A stretch of 64,000 nucleotides of DNA from NCBI RefSeq assembly GCF_003114815.1, contig NZ_BFAZ01000010.1, forward strand, positions 211,636 to 275,635, given 5' to 3'. The notes below the pieces were generated by a model. It ran no database searches and was not told the origin of the DNA. It saw nothing but the letters and a program-made list of their open reading frames with translations. The translations under genes were made by a program, and so were the position numbers. Each line of letters begins with the position of its first letter. The first letter of the stretch is position 1. Below, piece after piece: positions 8,760 to 16,513 of this stretch. This stretch comes from Leptospira ellinghausenii (GTDB taxonomy: Bacteria; Spirochaetota; Leptospiria; Leptospirales; Leptospiraceae).

Positions 8760-8765
8760 TTTGGG

Positions 8766-9587
8766 TTATGCCGAATCACCATACTTTTTTGAGAGTTCTT
8801 TTCTGATGAATTTATAAATATCTCCCAGCAAAATTTCGTCTTCCGATTGGATTTGGATCCCACTGCTTGTGCGTCTGATTTTGTAACCAGAAAGAGGGGA
8901 GGATTTTTGAATTGCCCCATCACCCGCTTTTACTTGTTTATTGAAGTCTTTTGCATCTCTTACGGTCTTGAGTGTACCTTTGTGGTAAAGGGTGAGGAAT
9001 TCATCCAAACTTCCTTTTTTAGCTGCTTGGGCAGCTTGTACGAGGAGGTTTTTATTATAAATTTCATTCTTTTTGCATTTCTCCAAATCGGCTTTGGACA
9101 TCGATGTAATGGAAAGTACTTCCGTCATGTAACTGCGACTTTTTCCAAATAGGTCGCCTAATTCCTGGTCCGTATACTGGTACGAATTTTTTAAAAAGAG
9201 AAGGGCATCTACTTCTTCGTAGGGAGAAAGGTTTTCCCTCTGCAGGTTTTCGATGACAGCAAGTTTATAGATTTCTTTATCGGGTCGGTTTAAGATCTTA
9301 CATTCAATCTCTGCCCATCCTAAGGATTTGGCAGCATGGTAACGCCTCTCTCCTGCAATGATTTTATAACTGCCTTCTTTTTCGCCTTTTGAAACGATGA
9401 TTGGTTGTAAAAGGCCATCGGCTTTTAGGGTCTGGGCTAATTCTTCGATCCCTTTTTTTCGTTCTTGCCTGGGTTGGTGTTCGGAAGGTTGGATTCTGTC
9501 CATTCGGATGGTACGAATGGTCCCGTCCAAATTTTCAGCTTGGTAGATGTCGGCGAGAGTTCCTAGGCGTTTACTTTTTAAGCTCAC
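8766..9587 (-). CDS. parB: ParB-family partition protein
   Basis: 273 residues. The N-terminal ParB/Sulfiredoxin-like CTPase domain is clear (IQPSEHQPRQ, GIEELAQTLKADGLLQPIIV, YKIIAGERRYHAAKSLGW, IENLQRENLSPYEE). A helix-turn-helix follows (YTDQELGDLFGKSRSYMTEVLSI), and a short C-terminal dimerisation region comes last. Translation starts at GTG (9587-9585) with GAGGAGG six bases upstream, inside the end of parA (17-base overlap), so the two are coupled. ParB binds centromere (parS) sites and stimulates ParA. No copy of the common chromosomal parS sequence was found here, so it probably uses its own site, perhaps the TGTCGGA palindromes. Confidence 0.93.
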   Translation of the reverse strand: MSLKSKRLGTLADIYQAENLDGTIRTIRMDRIQPSEHQPRQERKKGIEELAQTLKADGLLQPIIVSKGEKEGSYKIIAGERRYHAAKSLGWAEIECKILNRPDKEIYKLAVIENLQRENLSPYEEVDALLFLKNSYQYTDQELGDLFGKSRSYMTEVLSITSMSKADLEKCKKNEIYNKNLLVQAAQAAKKGSLDEFLTLYHKGTLKTVRDAKDFNKQVKAGDGAIQKSSPLSGYKIRRTSSGIQIQSEDEILLGDIYKFIRKELSKKYGDSA

Positions 9588-10323
9588 TTAAAACCTCCTC
9601 GATAAAACCTTCATATTCTTGGGATTGCCTGGACGATCTGTTGTAATCGAAGACGGATTTTTTGGCCAGATGGCTTTCGCCAATCGCAACTCCGTCAGAT
9701 ATCGTATGTTCAAAAATCCTGAAATATTTTGTGAGGACAGGTAAGATTGTCTTCGTCAATAAAGTTTGGGGTTTCAGTTGGGTGATGAGGGCACCTAAAA
9801 TTTCCAGGTCTGGGTTGATCCTTTTTTTAATGGAGGAGATGGTCTGTTGTAGGCCCATAATCCCATCCATCGAAAATTTTTCTGCTTGGAGTGGGATCAA
9901 AACATAATTGGCAGCAACCAAACTGTTCACTGTGAAAATGGAGAGGGAAGGTGGGCAGTCAATGATGACAAAGTCGAAATCCTTAAGTCCGGAAAGTGAG
10001 TCTCTAAGGATATAAGGTGCTTCTACCGAGTTCACCGAAACTGTTTCCATTTCCGCCAAGCGCATGCTAGATGGTGCTATCCACAAATGCTCGTTATACG
10101 CTGGAGCAATGATGTCTTTCATGTTCGCCGAATTTTGAAATAAGTGGGCAAGGTCCTTTTCGACAGTTTCAGGATTTAGAAAAATTCCGGTAGAATTTGC
10201 CTGGGGGTCCATATCGATAAGTAAAGTTTTGAGATTTCGGCGAGCCAATCCCATGGCAAGATTCAAAGAAGTAGTTGTTTTGCCCTCTCCGCCTTTCTGA
10301 TTTGCAACTGCAATAGTGATCAT
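9571..10323 (-). CDS. parA: ParA-family partition ATPase
   Basis: 250 residues starting at ATG 10323. It has the deviant Walker A motif of ParA/MinD ATPases (NQKGGEGKTTTSLNLA), the A' segment LLIDMDPQANST and Walker B FVIIDCPPSLSI. There is no N-terminal DNA-binding extension, so it is the short (type Ib-like) form unless operator binding is done by ParB or Rep. It moves ParB-DNA complexes over the nucleoid. The upstream 200 bases carry two identical palindromes, one set between the predicted -35 and -10 elements. Confidence 0.95.
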   Translation of the reverse strand: MITIAVANQKGGEGKTTTSLNLAMGLARRNLKTLLIDMDPQANSTGIFLNPETVEKDLAHLFQNSANMKDIIAPAYNEHLWIAPSSMRLAEMETVSVNSVEAPYILRDSLSGLKDFDFVIIDCPPSLSIFTVNSLVAANYVLIPLQAEKFSMDGIMGLQQTISSIKKRINPDLEILGALITQLKPQTLLTKTILPVLTKYFRIFEHTISDGVAIGESHLAKKSVFDYNRSSRQSQEYEGFIEEVLSELKK

Positions 10324-10427
10324 CTATCTCTCTTTTTCCTTCCCATTTGGTATGCTTTCCATTGGAAAATTTGGGATCAATTGTATTTTTGAAAGGGAAC
10401 AAAAAAAGGGATTTTTGTCCGTTTCTA

Positions 10428-10456
10428 CCTACATTGTCGGACATCCGACATGGCAA
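10428..10456 (-). promoter_or_regulatory. Predicted parA promoter with palindromic operator
   Basis: Minus strand: -35 TTGCCA (10456-10451), 17-base spacer and -10 TGTAGG (10433-10428, weak). The spacer is almost exactly the palindrome TGTCGGACATCCGACA (10435-10450), so a bound protein would block RNA polymerase. This suits autoregulation of the parAB operon. Confidence 0.45.
10435..10450. repeat. Palindrome TGTCGGACATCCGACA, copy 1
   Basis: Perfect 7-bp inverted repeat with a two-base centre. An identical copy lies 51 bases to the right, about five helical turns away, and a half-site TTGTCGGA lies in the predicted rep promoter at 8667. Candidate operator and/or parS-like site. Confidence 0.7.
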
Positions 10457-10485
10457 AAATTAGCAAAAACTATCTCTTCTGTTTC

Positions 10486-10501
10486 TGTCGGACATCCGAC
10501 A
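10486..10501. repeat. Palindrome TGTCGGACATCCGACA, copy 2
   Basis: Identical to the copy at 10435-10450. It lies between parA and the divergent regulator gene and so could serve both. No third full copy was noticed in the window. Confidence 0.7.
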
Positions 10502-10526
10502 TTCAAACTGGTACGTACTTGACAAA

Positions 10527-11867
10527 GTGATTAAATTTAAACAGTTTCATAGCATGCCCCCTCATACCGCTTCCTTGTTTGCATCCAGCCAAACAGGCAA
10601 AGAATGGATGGAAACAATCCTTCCTTCTTTGTGGGCAGAGTTGTGTACCGAGTTTGGGTTGGCCTCCGGTGTCGTAGTTCTCAAAGCAGAAGACGAAGAT
10701 TCGTTTTATGAATCAGCTAGTTTTGGCTACGGAGAAGATGGTTTTTATTATTCGTTTCTGAATCGTGGTTCTGCGGAATGGGAGACTCTTATGAGTTCCA
10801 GGGAACCTGTTTTCTTTTCCGGGAAAGAATTTCCTTTGTTTGGAAAAACAACAAATGCAATGTCGATCCGGATTGTTGCAAAAGAAAGTATTGGTTTCCT
10901 TCTTGTCGAATTTGAAGGTGAAACATCATTTCCTATGTTCGCACTCCTTTCTCTTTTTGCAGATAAAATTGGGAAAGAATGGAATGGTAATCAACCACAG
11001 ATGGTTCGTCTCGAGCCAAAAGATTCTGATGAATCGTATCTCCAATTCAGAGAAAAAATTCCCAATCTAGAAGCCGCAATCCATCGGTTTGGATCCGAGA
11101 GGTTGGTTTCAATTTTTGGGGCCCCTGGGTCAGGAAAAAAAAGTTTAGCTAAATGGATCCACCAAAACATGCTTTCAGGTGCTCCCTTTCTGGTTGTAGA
11201 ATCCGTGCCCGATCATTTTGGGAAATTTGAAAAAGCTCTCCAAGAATGGGGAATAGAAGCAAATTTTGGAAGTCTGGTATTTACGAACCCAGAACATTTT
11301 TCCTTAGGGCAACAACAAATCCTTGCGGATTGGTGGGCAAAATCTGGGTTCAAAGGTAACCTCTTTCTCTTGGGTGATTCAAATGGAAACGGAGAAGTCC
11401 TTCCTGAATTCCTCCTATTGTTGCAAAAAAATCCCGTGTATGTGCCGGCATTAAATCATTTGCCAAAACCTACGTTTTCAAAAATCATCCAGTCCATTTT
11501 TCAAACATTATGCCACGAGCAAAATCGCTCCGATCTTACTCTGAGTCAGGCAGGTGAAACGGAACTTCTCAATCGAATTTATAAAGAAAATTTCGTCGAA
11601 CTGAGAAGTGCCATTCTCTCTGGAATTTTAACTTGTCGTACCAAAATCGTAGATGTTTCTGATCTTCTGGTCGGCCGGAACAGGATGGATATTGAGATTC
11701 CGGATGCCGAAGATTTAGACTTGCGGCGAGGGATAGAAGCCTTAGAAAGGCAGAAGATTCTTTTGGCAATGCGTATCTTTTCGGGAAACCAAATTCGAAT
11801 GGCAAAGGCATTGGGAATTTCGAGAGGTTCTCTCCAATATAAAATGAAACAACTTGGTTTGATGTAA
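10527..11867 (+). CDS. Fis-type regulator with GAF-like and degenerate AAA domains
   Basis: 446 residues. Residues of about 20-155 look like a GAF sensor domain. Residues of about 185-360 resemble the AAA+ module of enhancer-binding proteins, with Walker A FGAPGSGKKSLAKW. The GAFTGA loop that contacts sigma-54 is absent and no clear Walker B is seen, so it probably cannot activate sigma-54 promoters. The C-terminus is a Fis-type helix-turn-helix (GNQIRMAKALGISRGSLQYKMK). The GTG at 10527 is the outer start; ATG 10554 is possible, because a TTGACA box lies at 10519-10524. It is divergent from parA and followed two bases later by the next gene, so it may be tied to control of this replicon. Confidence 0.75.
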   Translation: MIKFKQFHSMPPHTASLFASSQTGKEWMETILPSLWAELCTEFGLASGVVVLKAEDEDSFYESASFGYGEDGFYYSFLNRGSAEWETLMSSREPVFFSGKEFPLFGKTTNAMSIRIVAKESIGFLLVEFEGETSFPMFALLSLFADKIGKEWNGNQPQMVRLEPKDSDESYLQFREKIPNLEAAIHRFGSERLVSIFGAPGSGKKSLAKWIHQNMLSGAPFLVVESVPDHFGKFEKALQEWGIEANFGSLVFTNPEHFSLGQQQILADWWAKSGFKGNLFLLGDSNGNGEVLPEFLLLLQKNPVYVPALNHLPKPTFSKIIQSIFQTLCHEQNRSDLTLSQAGETELLNRIYKENFVELRSAILSGILTCRTKIVDVSDLLVGRNRMDIEIPDAEDLDLRRGIEALERQKILLAMRIFSGNQIRMAKALGISRGSLQYKMKQLGLM

Positions 11868-11869
11868 AG

Positions 11870-12868
11870 ATGGATGATACTGTATATGAAGAACGGAAAA
11901 CTCCGGCAGGGTTTCTCGTAAAAGTCCGGATTTCCAAACTGACCTACGTAGTTTTTACCGAATCAGGTCCCGAAGTTCCAAAAGGTGCCAAAAATAATTC
12001 CATCGTTGTCAACGTCCCGAGAGTGGGCTTTTTTGGAGATGATTTCGACGTTTCCCATTTCCATTTGGGAGAACTTTCCTTCGTCAATGTAAAAGCTGGA
12101 AAGATGGTCATTCCGTACCAACATGGTTTCTCGAATGAAATCAAAACCATTTATCTGGGAACGGGAAGCCAAAGTGATGTTTTACCTGTTGTTATTTACC
12201 ACTACAAAAACAAAGAAGATTTGATGGCTGCTTGGGAGCGGGGGGAACAGGCTCAATTTTTGGTTGTCGATGAAGAAATCCCGAGATCGGACATGGTCTC
12301 GTTTAAAATCCGATACCCAAGTATGAACATCCTTGTGATTAAAAAAAGGATCAATACTTCCGCAGAATCCCAATCTCCAAAAACCGAAGAATCCAAAGAC
12401 AAGGGAGTGGTGGATTATGACAAGGTGCGTGCGACGGATGTTGCCAAAAACCAAAACCTAAATACATATAGTGAGAACCCAGTCTTTTTAGCAAGGATCC
12501 ACCTCCGGGCTATGGAGTTAGATAAAGTAAAACAACTCCTCCTCGATTTCCATTTATCTTCTGACGATGTAATGTTCATCCGAACCTTTTTGGATGTAAT
12601 GATCAAAAATGAGTATAAGAAACCCGAACTAGACACAGTCAAACCACAACTCATTGCCATGAACGAAGCATTTCGATTGGCTGTCTTGATTTTGGAATTC
12701 CAAGTGGAAGCTTTTGAAAAAGAATTGGATGGAGGATTTTCAAAAGACATCTCTCACATGATTTATGCCCTCTTAGCCAAAGAACAAGACTCGGCCAAAG
12801 ACCTAGAACACGAAATTGTTTTGTGGGAATGGAAACTCAGAGTCCGGGCATCCCTGTATAAAAAATAA
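11870..12868 (+). CDS. Conserved-looking hypothetical protein
   Basis: 332 residues, starting two bases after the stop of the Fis-type regulator and so probably co-transcribed with it. I do not recognise a family. The first 160 residues are beta-rich (VKVRISKLTYVVFTESG, GFFGDDFDVSHFHLGE, FLVVDEEIPRSDMVSF). A charged linker follows, and the last 130 residues are helical and acidic (LRAMELDKVKQLLLDFHLSSDD). There is no signal peptide or membrane helix, so it is cytoplasmic. Linkage to parA-parB-rep is the only functional hint. Confidence 0.75.
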   Translation: MDDTVYEERKTPAGFLVKVRISKLTYVVFTESGPEVPKGAKNNSIVVNVPRVGFFGDDFDVSHFHLGELSFVNVKAGKMVIPYQHGFSNEIKTIYLGTGSQSDVLPVVIYHYKNKEDLMAAWERGEQAQFLVVDEEIPRSDMVSFKIRYPSMNILVIKKRINTSAESQSPKTEESKDKGVVDYDKVRATDVAKNQNLNTYSENPVFLARIHLRAMELDKVKQLLLDFHLSSDDVMFIRTFLDVMIKNEYKKPELDTVKPQLIAMNEAFRLAVLILEFQVEAFEKELDGGFSKDISHMIYALLAKEQDSAKDLEHEIVLWEWKLRVRASLYKK

Positions 12869-12929
12869 GAAAAAACACTAAAAAATGCTTTATTTTTCTC
12901 GAATTTCGGGGAAAACTATAGATATTCAT

Positions 12930-13846
12930 ATGGTTTTCTTGGAAATAACAGAGAAGTTGGCACAAAAATTGCAAAAAAATGTACCGTTTTTTTGTGCACT
13001 CGTTTTTGTCCTTTTTTCCCAAGGAGCCCTATTTGCAAATGAATGGGAAGAACCAGTTGTCCTCTTAAACGATCCACTTGTTCCTGCCATCGAACTACGA
13101 GAAGGTGTCATCAGTGAAGTTGTGGTAGTTTCAAACCAAGAGCTTGCCATTCCAACGAACGAAAGTGAAGGACAAGGTCTCTTCCAAATCCCAAACACCC
13201 AAGTGGAAAAACATACGGTCCAGATTGTTACATCGAATCATCCATCCATTTTAATCGTTTCTCTTTCAGAAAAAAAGGGGATGGGTTTGTTTCACTGCCA
13301 AATTTTCCAGGGGAACAATTCAAAACCGAGAATGGAAGGGGAGAATCTACCTGTAAAATCGATTGCCAGCCCAGGACTTATTGGTTTTCTGGGGATATGT
13401 CTCAACCGAAGCGAGTTGCCTTCCAAAAATTTCTCAACGCCATGCGAAAACTGTCTACTGAGGTCAATGACTCTGAGATCTGCAAGCGATTGGAGATTCT
13501 CATGGCAACCAGTAAGGACGACCTCCCATTGGCTCTCGTCAACCAACTCCTCCAAGAGCCAAAAGAATTTGATCCAAAGGCCATTCCTGAACCATACACA
13601 CAATACGTCCGACATTTCATCTACATGGTCAAACGGAATGGGCGAATGCCAAGTGAAGTCCTCTCCCATGAAGAAAATGGCGCTGGAGGATCTGGGAATT
13701 CTCGCGGAAGTCAAAAGGAATCCAAACCTACTGCCAAAAACAGCTCTAATGCAAAAAGTAAACGATCAGACTCTCCCAGTTCAAAATCCTCGTCGGCTCC
13801 TGTAAAAAAAGCCAAAACCACCACCGCATCTAAAACTAAAAAATAA
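12930..13846 (+). CDS. Exported protein gene that changes frame at a slippery heptamer
   Basis: The first part (from ATG 12930; 12885 and a TTG at 12957 are other starts) encodes a signal peptide ending FSQGALFA and a beta-rich region to about 13277. The zero frame stays open to 13805, but beyond this point it loses protein-like character. The -1 frame then reads naturally (GDGFVSLPNFPGEQFKTENG, WFSGDMSQPKRVAFQKFLNA) and ends at 13846 with a Ser/Lys-rich tail. The switch falls exactly on A AAA AAG (13271-13277). A -1 shift would give one 305-residue protein. Either the gene uses programmed frameshifting, has lost one base, or the run of seven A is miscounted. A separate gene starting at ATG 13397 is less likely, since the -1 frame is coding well upstream of it. 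Confidence 0.65.
13271..13277 (+). other. Slippery heptamer A AAA AAG
   Basis: In the zero frame the codons are GAA AAA AAG, which is the X XXY YYZ pattern used by the dnaX -1 frameshift in Escherichia coli. The frame after a -1 slip is the one that looks coding downstream. GGGG follows directly; no strong downstream stem-loop was identified by eye. Confidence 0.5.
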
Positions 13847-13928
13847 ACGAAACGAAGACTCCTCATGTGACCACAATCTCATGGGGTTTCCTTTGGCAGT
13901 CATTCCCTGTGCTCACTACAGGAGGAAA

Positions 13929-14009
13929 ATGCCAAAATTGACAAAAACCAGCCCATTCCCGAGAGGCACCCCGGAGGTTAAATATTTGCCTAAAATTAGG
14001 CAAATATAG
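13929..14009 (+). CDS. Possible 26-residue micro-ORF with strong ribosome binding site
   Basis: ATG at 13929 is preceded by GGAGG with a near-ideal spacing (AGGAGGAAAATG). The frame reads MPKLTKTSPFPRGTPEVKYL and six more residues, then TAG at 14007. The end of the ORF runs through the 26-bp palindrome at 13982-14007. The only coding evidence is the ribosome binding site. Confidence 0.25.
   Translation: MPKLTKTSPFPRGTPEVKYLPKIRQI
13982..14007. repeat. Perfect 26-bp inverted repeat
   Basis: Arms ATATTTGCCTAA (13982-13993) and TTAGGCAAATAT (13996-14007) with an AA centre. It is AT-rich with no following T-run, so a protein-binding site is more likely than a terminator. A half-copy, ATTTAGGCAAT, lies at about 14095-14105. 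Confidence 0.65.
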
Positions 14010-14686
14010 TCGAAATCTACTGCCAAACGTCTCGCAATGACAGGAAATCCGATTCTGAAGGAAAAGGGTCGTTATAACCAAGGAAAACTGCCCATATTTA
14101 GGCAATTAAAGCTGATGGGAGTTGCTGGTCAGAATTGCCTGGAGTTCGGCACGCCATTTATGACAGATCATTCCTAGAGACCAACTTTCGGCAGCGAGTG
14201 CCCTAGTGAGGTCGAGATTTGGGAGAGGTGACTAGGATTCGGCAGCCCGTATTACGTCAATTCCAGACAAAAAATTTGCCGCCGGAATTTCGTCAGGGAA
14301 CCTATTCCTTACGGTTCTTGCGGAATCGTTCCGTTTTGATTCAGGCTTTTTTGGGACTTCCAGTCCCCCTCCTGGTTTGGTGACCAAAATCGGTCATTTC
14401 GTTCAAAACAAGAGCTGAGTAAACGAACTGAACGCAGGGAATAAAATCCCTGCAAATAAGCCAAATTTGTAAGGAAACTGGTGTCGTTTGAGCAGTTCCT
14501 TTGTAGATCCTTGGAATAGGAAAACAAAGAAACAAGGGCCTCTTATTAACCAAAATCGACCCAAATTGCCGAAATCTGGGCGTTTAAACCAAAAATCTGT
14601 CCACCGAAAGGCATTTCTCCCTGTGCCTAGGCCCTGCATTTTTGGACAAAATCCCCACCCCTTACCACCCTTAAATAGGGTCATAA

Positions 14687-14739
14687 TCTGCCAATATGTC
14701 ATGTGTACCCTGATTTCATCGGTATGTAAAATTGGCAGA
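14687..14739. repeat. Spaced inverted repeat TCTGCCAAT / ATTGGCAGA
   Basis: Nine-base arms at 14687-14695 and 14731-14739, separated by 35 bases, about 50 bases upstream of the zinc-ribbon gene. They use the same GCCAA/TTGGC word that recurs through the non-coding region. Confidence 0.5.
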
Positions 14740-14789
14740 AAATCGAATATTAGTTGCCTGGCGGGCTAGCCCTCCCATCTTTCCTTGGT

Positions 14790-15005
14790 ATGGCAGAAAC
14801 AATACGTCTAAGGGTGAAATGTCACGCCTGCTCCAATGTGATTGAAGGGACGGCCAAGTATGGGTCCGGTCACTTTGTGCCAGAAGGTGTTAATTTTGAA
14901 TTTGTGGCAGTTGGGAAGGTAGAAGGTGCAAAAGGCAGACGCGTGAAGGCTGAAGTGACCTGTACTTGCCCCAATTGTGGGGTGAAATGCAAATACAATG
15001 TTTAA
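14790..15005 (+). CDS. Small zinc-ribbon protein
   Basis: 71 residues from ATG 14790 (MAETIRLRVKCHACSNVIEG). CHAC near the start and CTCPNCGVKC near the end give a four-cysteine metal site of the zinc-ribbon type. The middle is basic and glycine-rich. The frame extends upstream to a TTG at 14754, but that stretch (PGGLALPSFLG) looks non-coding and contains the palindrome GGGCTAGCCC. Function unknown; such ribbons bind nucleic acid or protein partners. It is followed 21 bases later by the MBOAT gene. Confidence 0.7.
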   Translation: MAETIRLRVKCHACSNVIEGTAKYGSGHFVPEGVNFEFVAVGKVEGAKGRRVKAEVTCTCPNCGVKCKYNV

Positions 15006-15026
15006 TGACTAAATATAAGCTAAAAT

Positions 15027-16505
15027 ATGCTTTTTAATTCCCCCATATTTGGCATTTTTTTAATCACAACACTGCTCCTGTGGCATTTTGGTTCACTGGG
15101 ACTGGCTCTTTTGGATCAGAAAAGTGCTGAAAATAGATCAAAATATAAGAGTAAGAAGTCCATTTACTTGCTTTTTGTTAGCCTGATATTTTACGGTTTT
15201 TGGAATATTAATTACTTAATTTTAATCATTTGGATTTCGTTTGTCGACTTTGTTTTGGCTTTGGTGATCCACGGTGCCAAATCTAAACGATTTCGACTCT
15301 TTTTTTTGTTGGCTTCTCTTTCGAATAGTCTCGGATTGCTGTTATTCTTTAAATATGGGCATTTTATTGCTGAAAATTGGGCAATAGTTGCTGGTTCCAC
15401 TCAGGCCCCAGAGACCTTTTGGAGTCGCTGGTTGTTGCCGGTGGGGATTTCCTTTTATACCTTCCAGTCGATCTCTTATGTAGTGGATGTTTACCATAGG
15501 GAACTAGTTCCTGAAAGAAAATTTTCCTCTTACCTTTTGTTTCTTAGTTTTTTCCCGCAGTTAGTTGCAGGTCCCATTGTCACGGCAAAGTCTTTTTTGC
15601 CTCAAATCAGAAGGCCGCTCCACTTCCTAAGGATCCCCTTCTTATTTGGGACATTTTTGATAATACTCGGTCTTTTTAAAAAAATGGTGTTGGCTGACCA
15701 TCTGGCAGAGGTCGCTGACATCGTTTTTTCCCATCCAGACAGTATGTCATCCCGTGCGCTCTGGATGGGAATGTTTTCCTATTCTCTCCAAATTTACTGC
15801 GATTTTTCAGGATACACTGATATTGCCCAAGGCACGGCAGTTCTTTTTGGATTCCATTTGCCTGAGAATTTTCGGATGCCCTACCTATCGAGTGGATTTT
15901 CAGAATTTTGGACTCGTTGGCATATTTCACTTTCCCAATGGTTAAAAAAATACTTATACATTCCTCTTGGTGGGAATCGTATGGGAATTTTTTTAACCTA
16001 TCGAAATCTGATCCTTGTGATGGCCATTGGAGGTCTGTGGCATGGTGCTTCATGGAATTTTGTGGTTTGGGGGGTTGGGCACGGCATCTTCCTTGTGATG
16101 GAAAGATGGGTGGGGATTCGTTACTCTATTAAGGCATTACCGGCACTGAGGCCATTCAAAATTTTATTCACTTTTTTTTCGGTCACTCTTTTGTGGATAT
16201 TCTTCCGAAGTGCAAATTTGGTTGATTCCCTGTGTTACCTACAGGGGATTTTTACTAAAAAAGAGGGTTTTTTGTTACCATACACTCTCGAAATGAAATT
16301 TGTTTATTGTTTTCTATTGATTTTGATTGGCCATCTGATCGGGAATCGCGTGTTTAAGGAAAACAAACAACTGTTAGATATTTTTGAAAAAATGCAAAAT
16401 TCCTTAGGAAAATTGGCATTTTTGGCTTTTGTTGCAGTTTTAAGTTTGATTATAATCGTATTGTATTCTGCTGAAAGTAAACCGTTTGTTTACTTTGTAT
16501 TTTAG
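15027..16505 (+). CDS. MBOAT-family membrane O-acyltransferase (AlgI-like)
   Basis: 492 residues with about ten membrane helices. Family hallmarks are visible: PVGISFYTFQSISYVVDVY, FPQLVAGPIV, the EFWTRWHISLSQWLKKYLYIPLGGNR block and the catalytic-type histidine in GGLWHGASWNFVVWG. These enzymes transfer acyl groups across the inner membrane to surface polysaccharides or lipids, usually with an SGNH-type partner. The next gene, eight bases downstream, is such a partner. A second MBOAT/partner pair lies at 36.2-38.8 kb on the other strand. The substrate is unknown. Confidence 0.9.
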   Translation: MLFNSPIFGIFLITTLLLWHFGSLGLALLDQKSAENRSKYKSKKSIYLLFVSLIFYGFWNINYLILIIWISFVDFVLALVIHGAKSKRFRLFFLLASLSNSLGLLLFFKYGHFIAENWAIVAGSTQAPETFWSRWLLPVGISFYTFQSISYVVDVYHRELVPERKFSSYLLFLSFFPQLVAGPIVTAKSFLPQIRRPLHFLRIPFLFGTFLIILGLFKKMVLADHLAEVADIVFSHPDSMSSRALWMGMFSYSLQIYCDFSGYTDIAQGTAVLFGFHLPENFRMPYLSSGFSEFWTRWHISLSQWLKKYLYIPLGGNRMGIFLTYRNLILVMAIGGLWHGASWNFVVWGVGHGIFLVMERWVGIRYSIKALPALRPFKILFTFFSVTLLWIFFRSANLVDSLCYLQGIFTKKEGFLLPYTLEMKFVYCFLLILIGHLIGNRVFKENKQLLDIFEKMQNSLGKLAFLAFVAVLSLIIIVLYSAESKPFVYFVF

Positions 16506-16513
16506 GAATTGAG

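Larger units (their letters stand above)
13847..14789. other. About 0.94 kb without a convincing gene
   Basis: Open frames on both strands here are short, lack ribosome binding sites and have poor composition. The region looks richer in G+C than its neighbours. Variants of TTGCC/GGCAA and CTGCC/GGCAG recur about 15 times, and several hairpins are present. These include GGGACTTCCAGTCCC near 14354 and GCAGGGA-ATAAAA-TCCCTGC at 14434-14453. It could be a decayed gene, a structured RNA or a protein-binding region belonging to the nearby replication locus; nothing in it decides between these. Confidence 0.5.

Noticed and set aside
8482..8792. Plus-strand ORFs in the parB-rep spacer
   Set aside because: They read through the terminator and the repeats and lack ribosome binding sites; an untranslated RNA fits better.
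12885..13805. Zero-frame ORF taken as one intact 306-residue protein
   Set aside because: After about 13277 the text loses protein character while the -1 frame gains it; the locus is described as frame-switching instead.
13863..14105. 80-codon minus-strand ORF
   Set aside because: Runs through the palindrome, lacks a start signal and has an unstructured composition.
14488..14769. 93-codon plus-strand ORF in the non-coding region
   Set aside because: No ribosome binding site, proline/lysine-rich non-protein-like composition, and several similar frames on the other strand; treated as chance.
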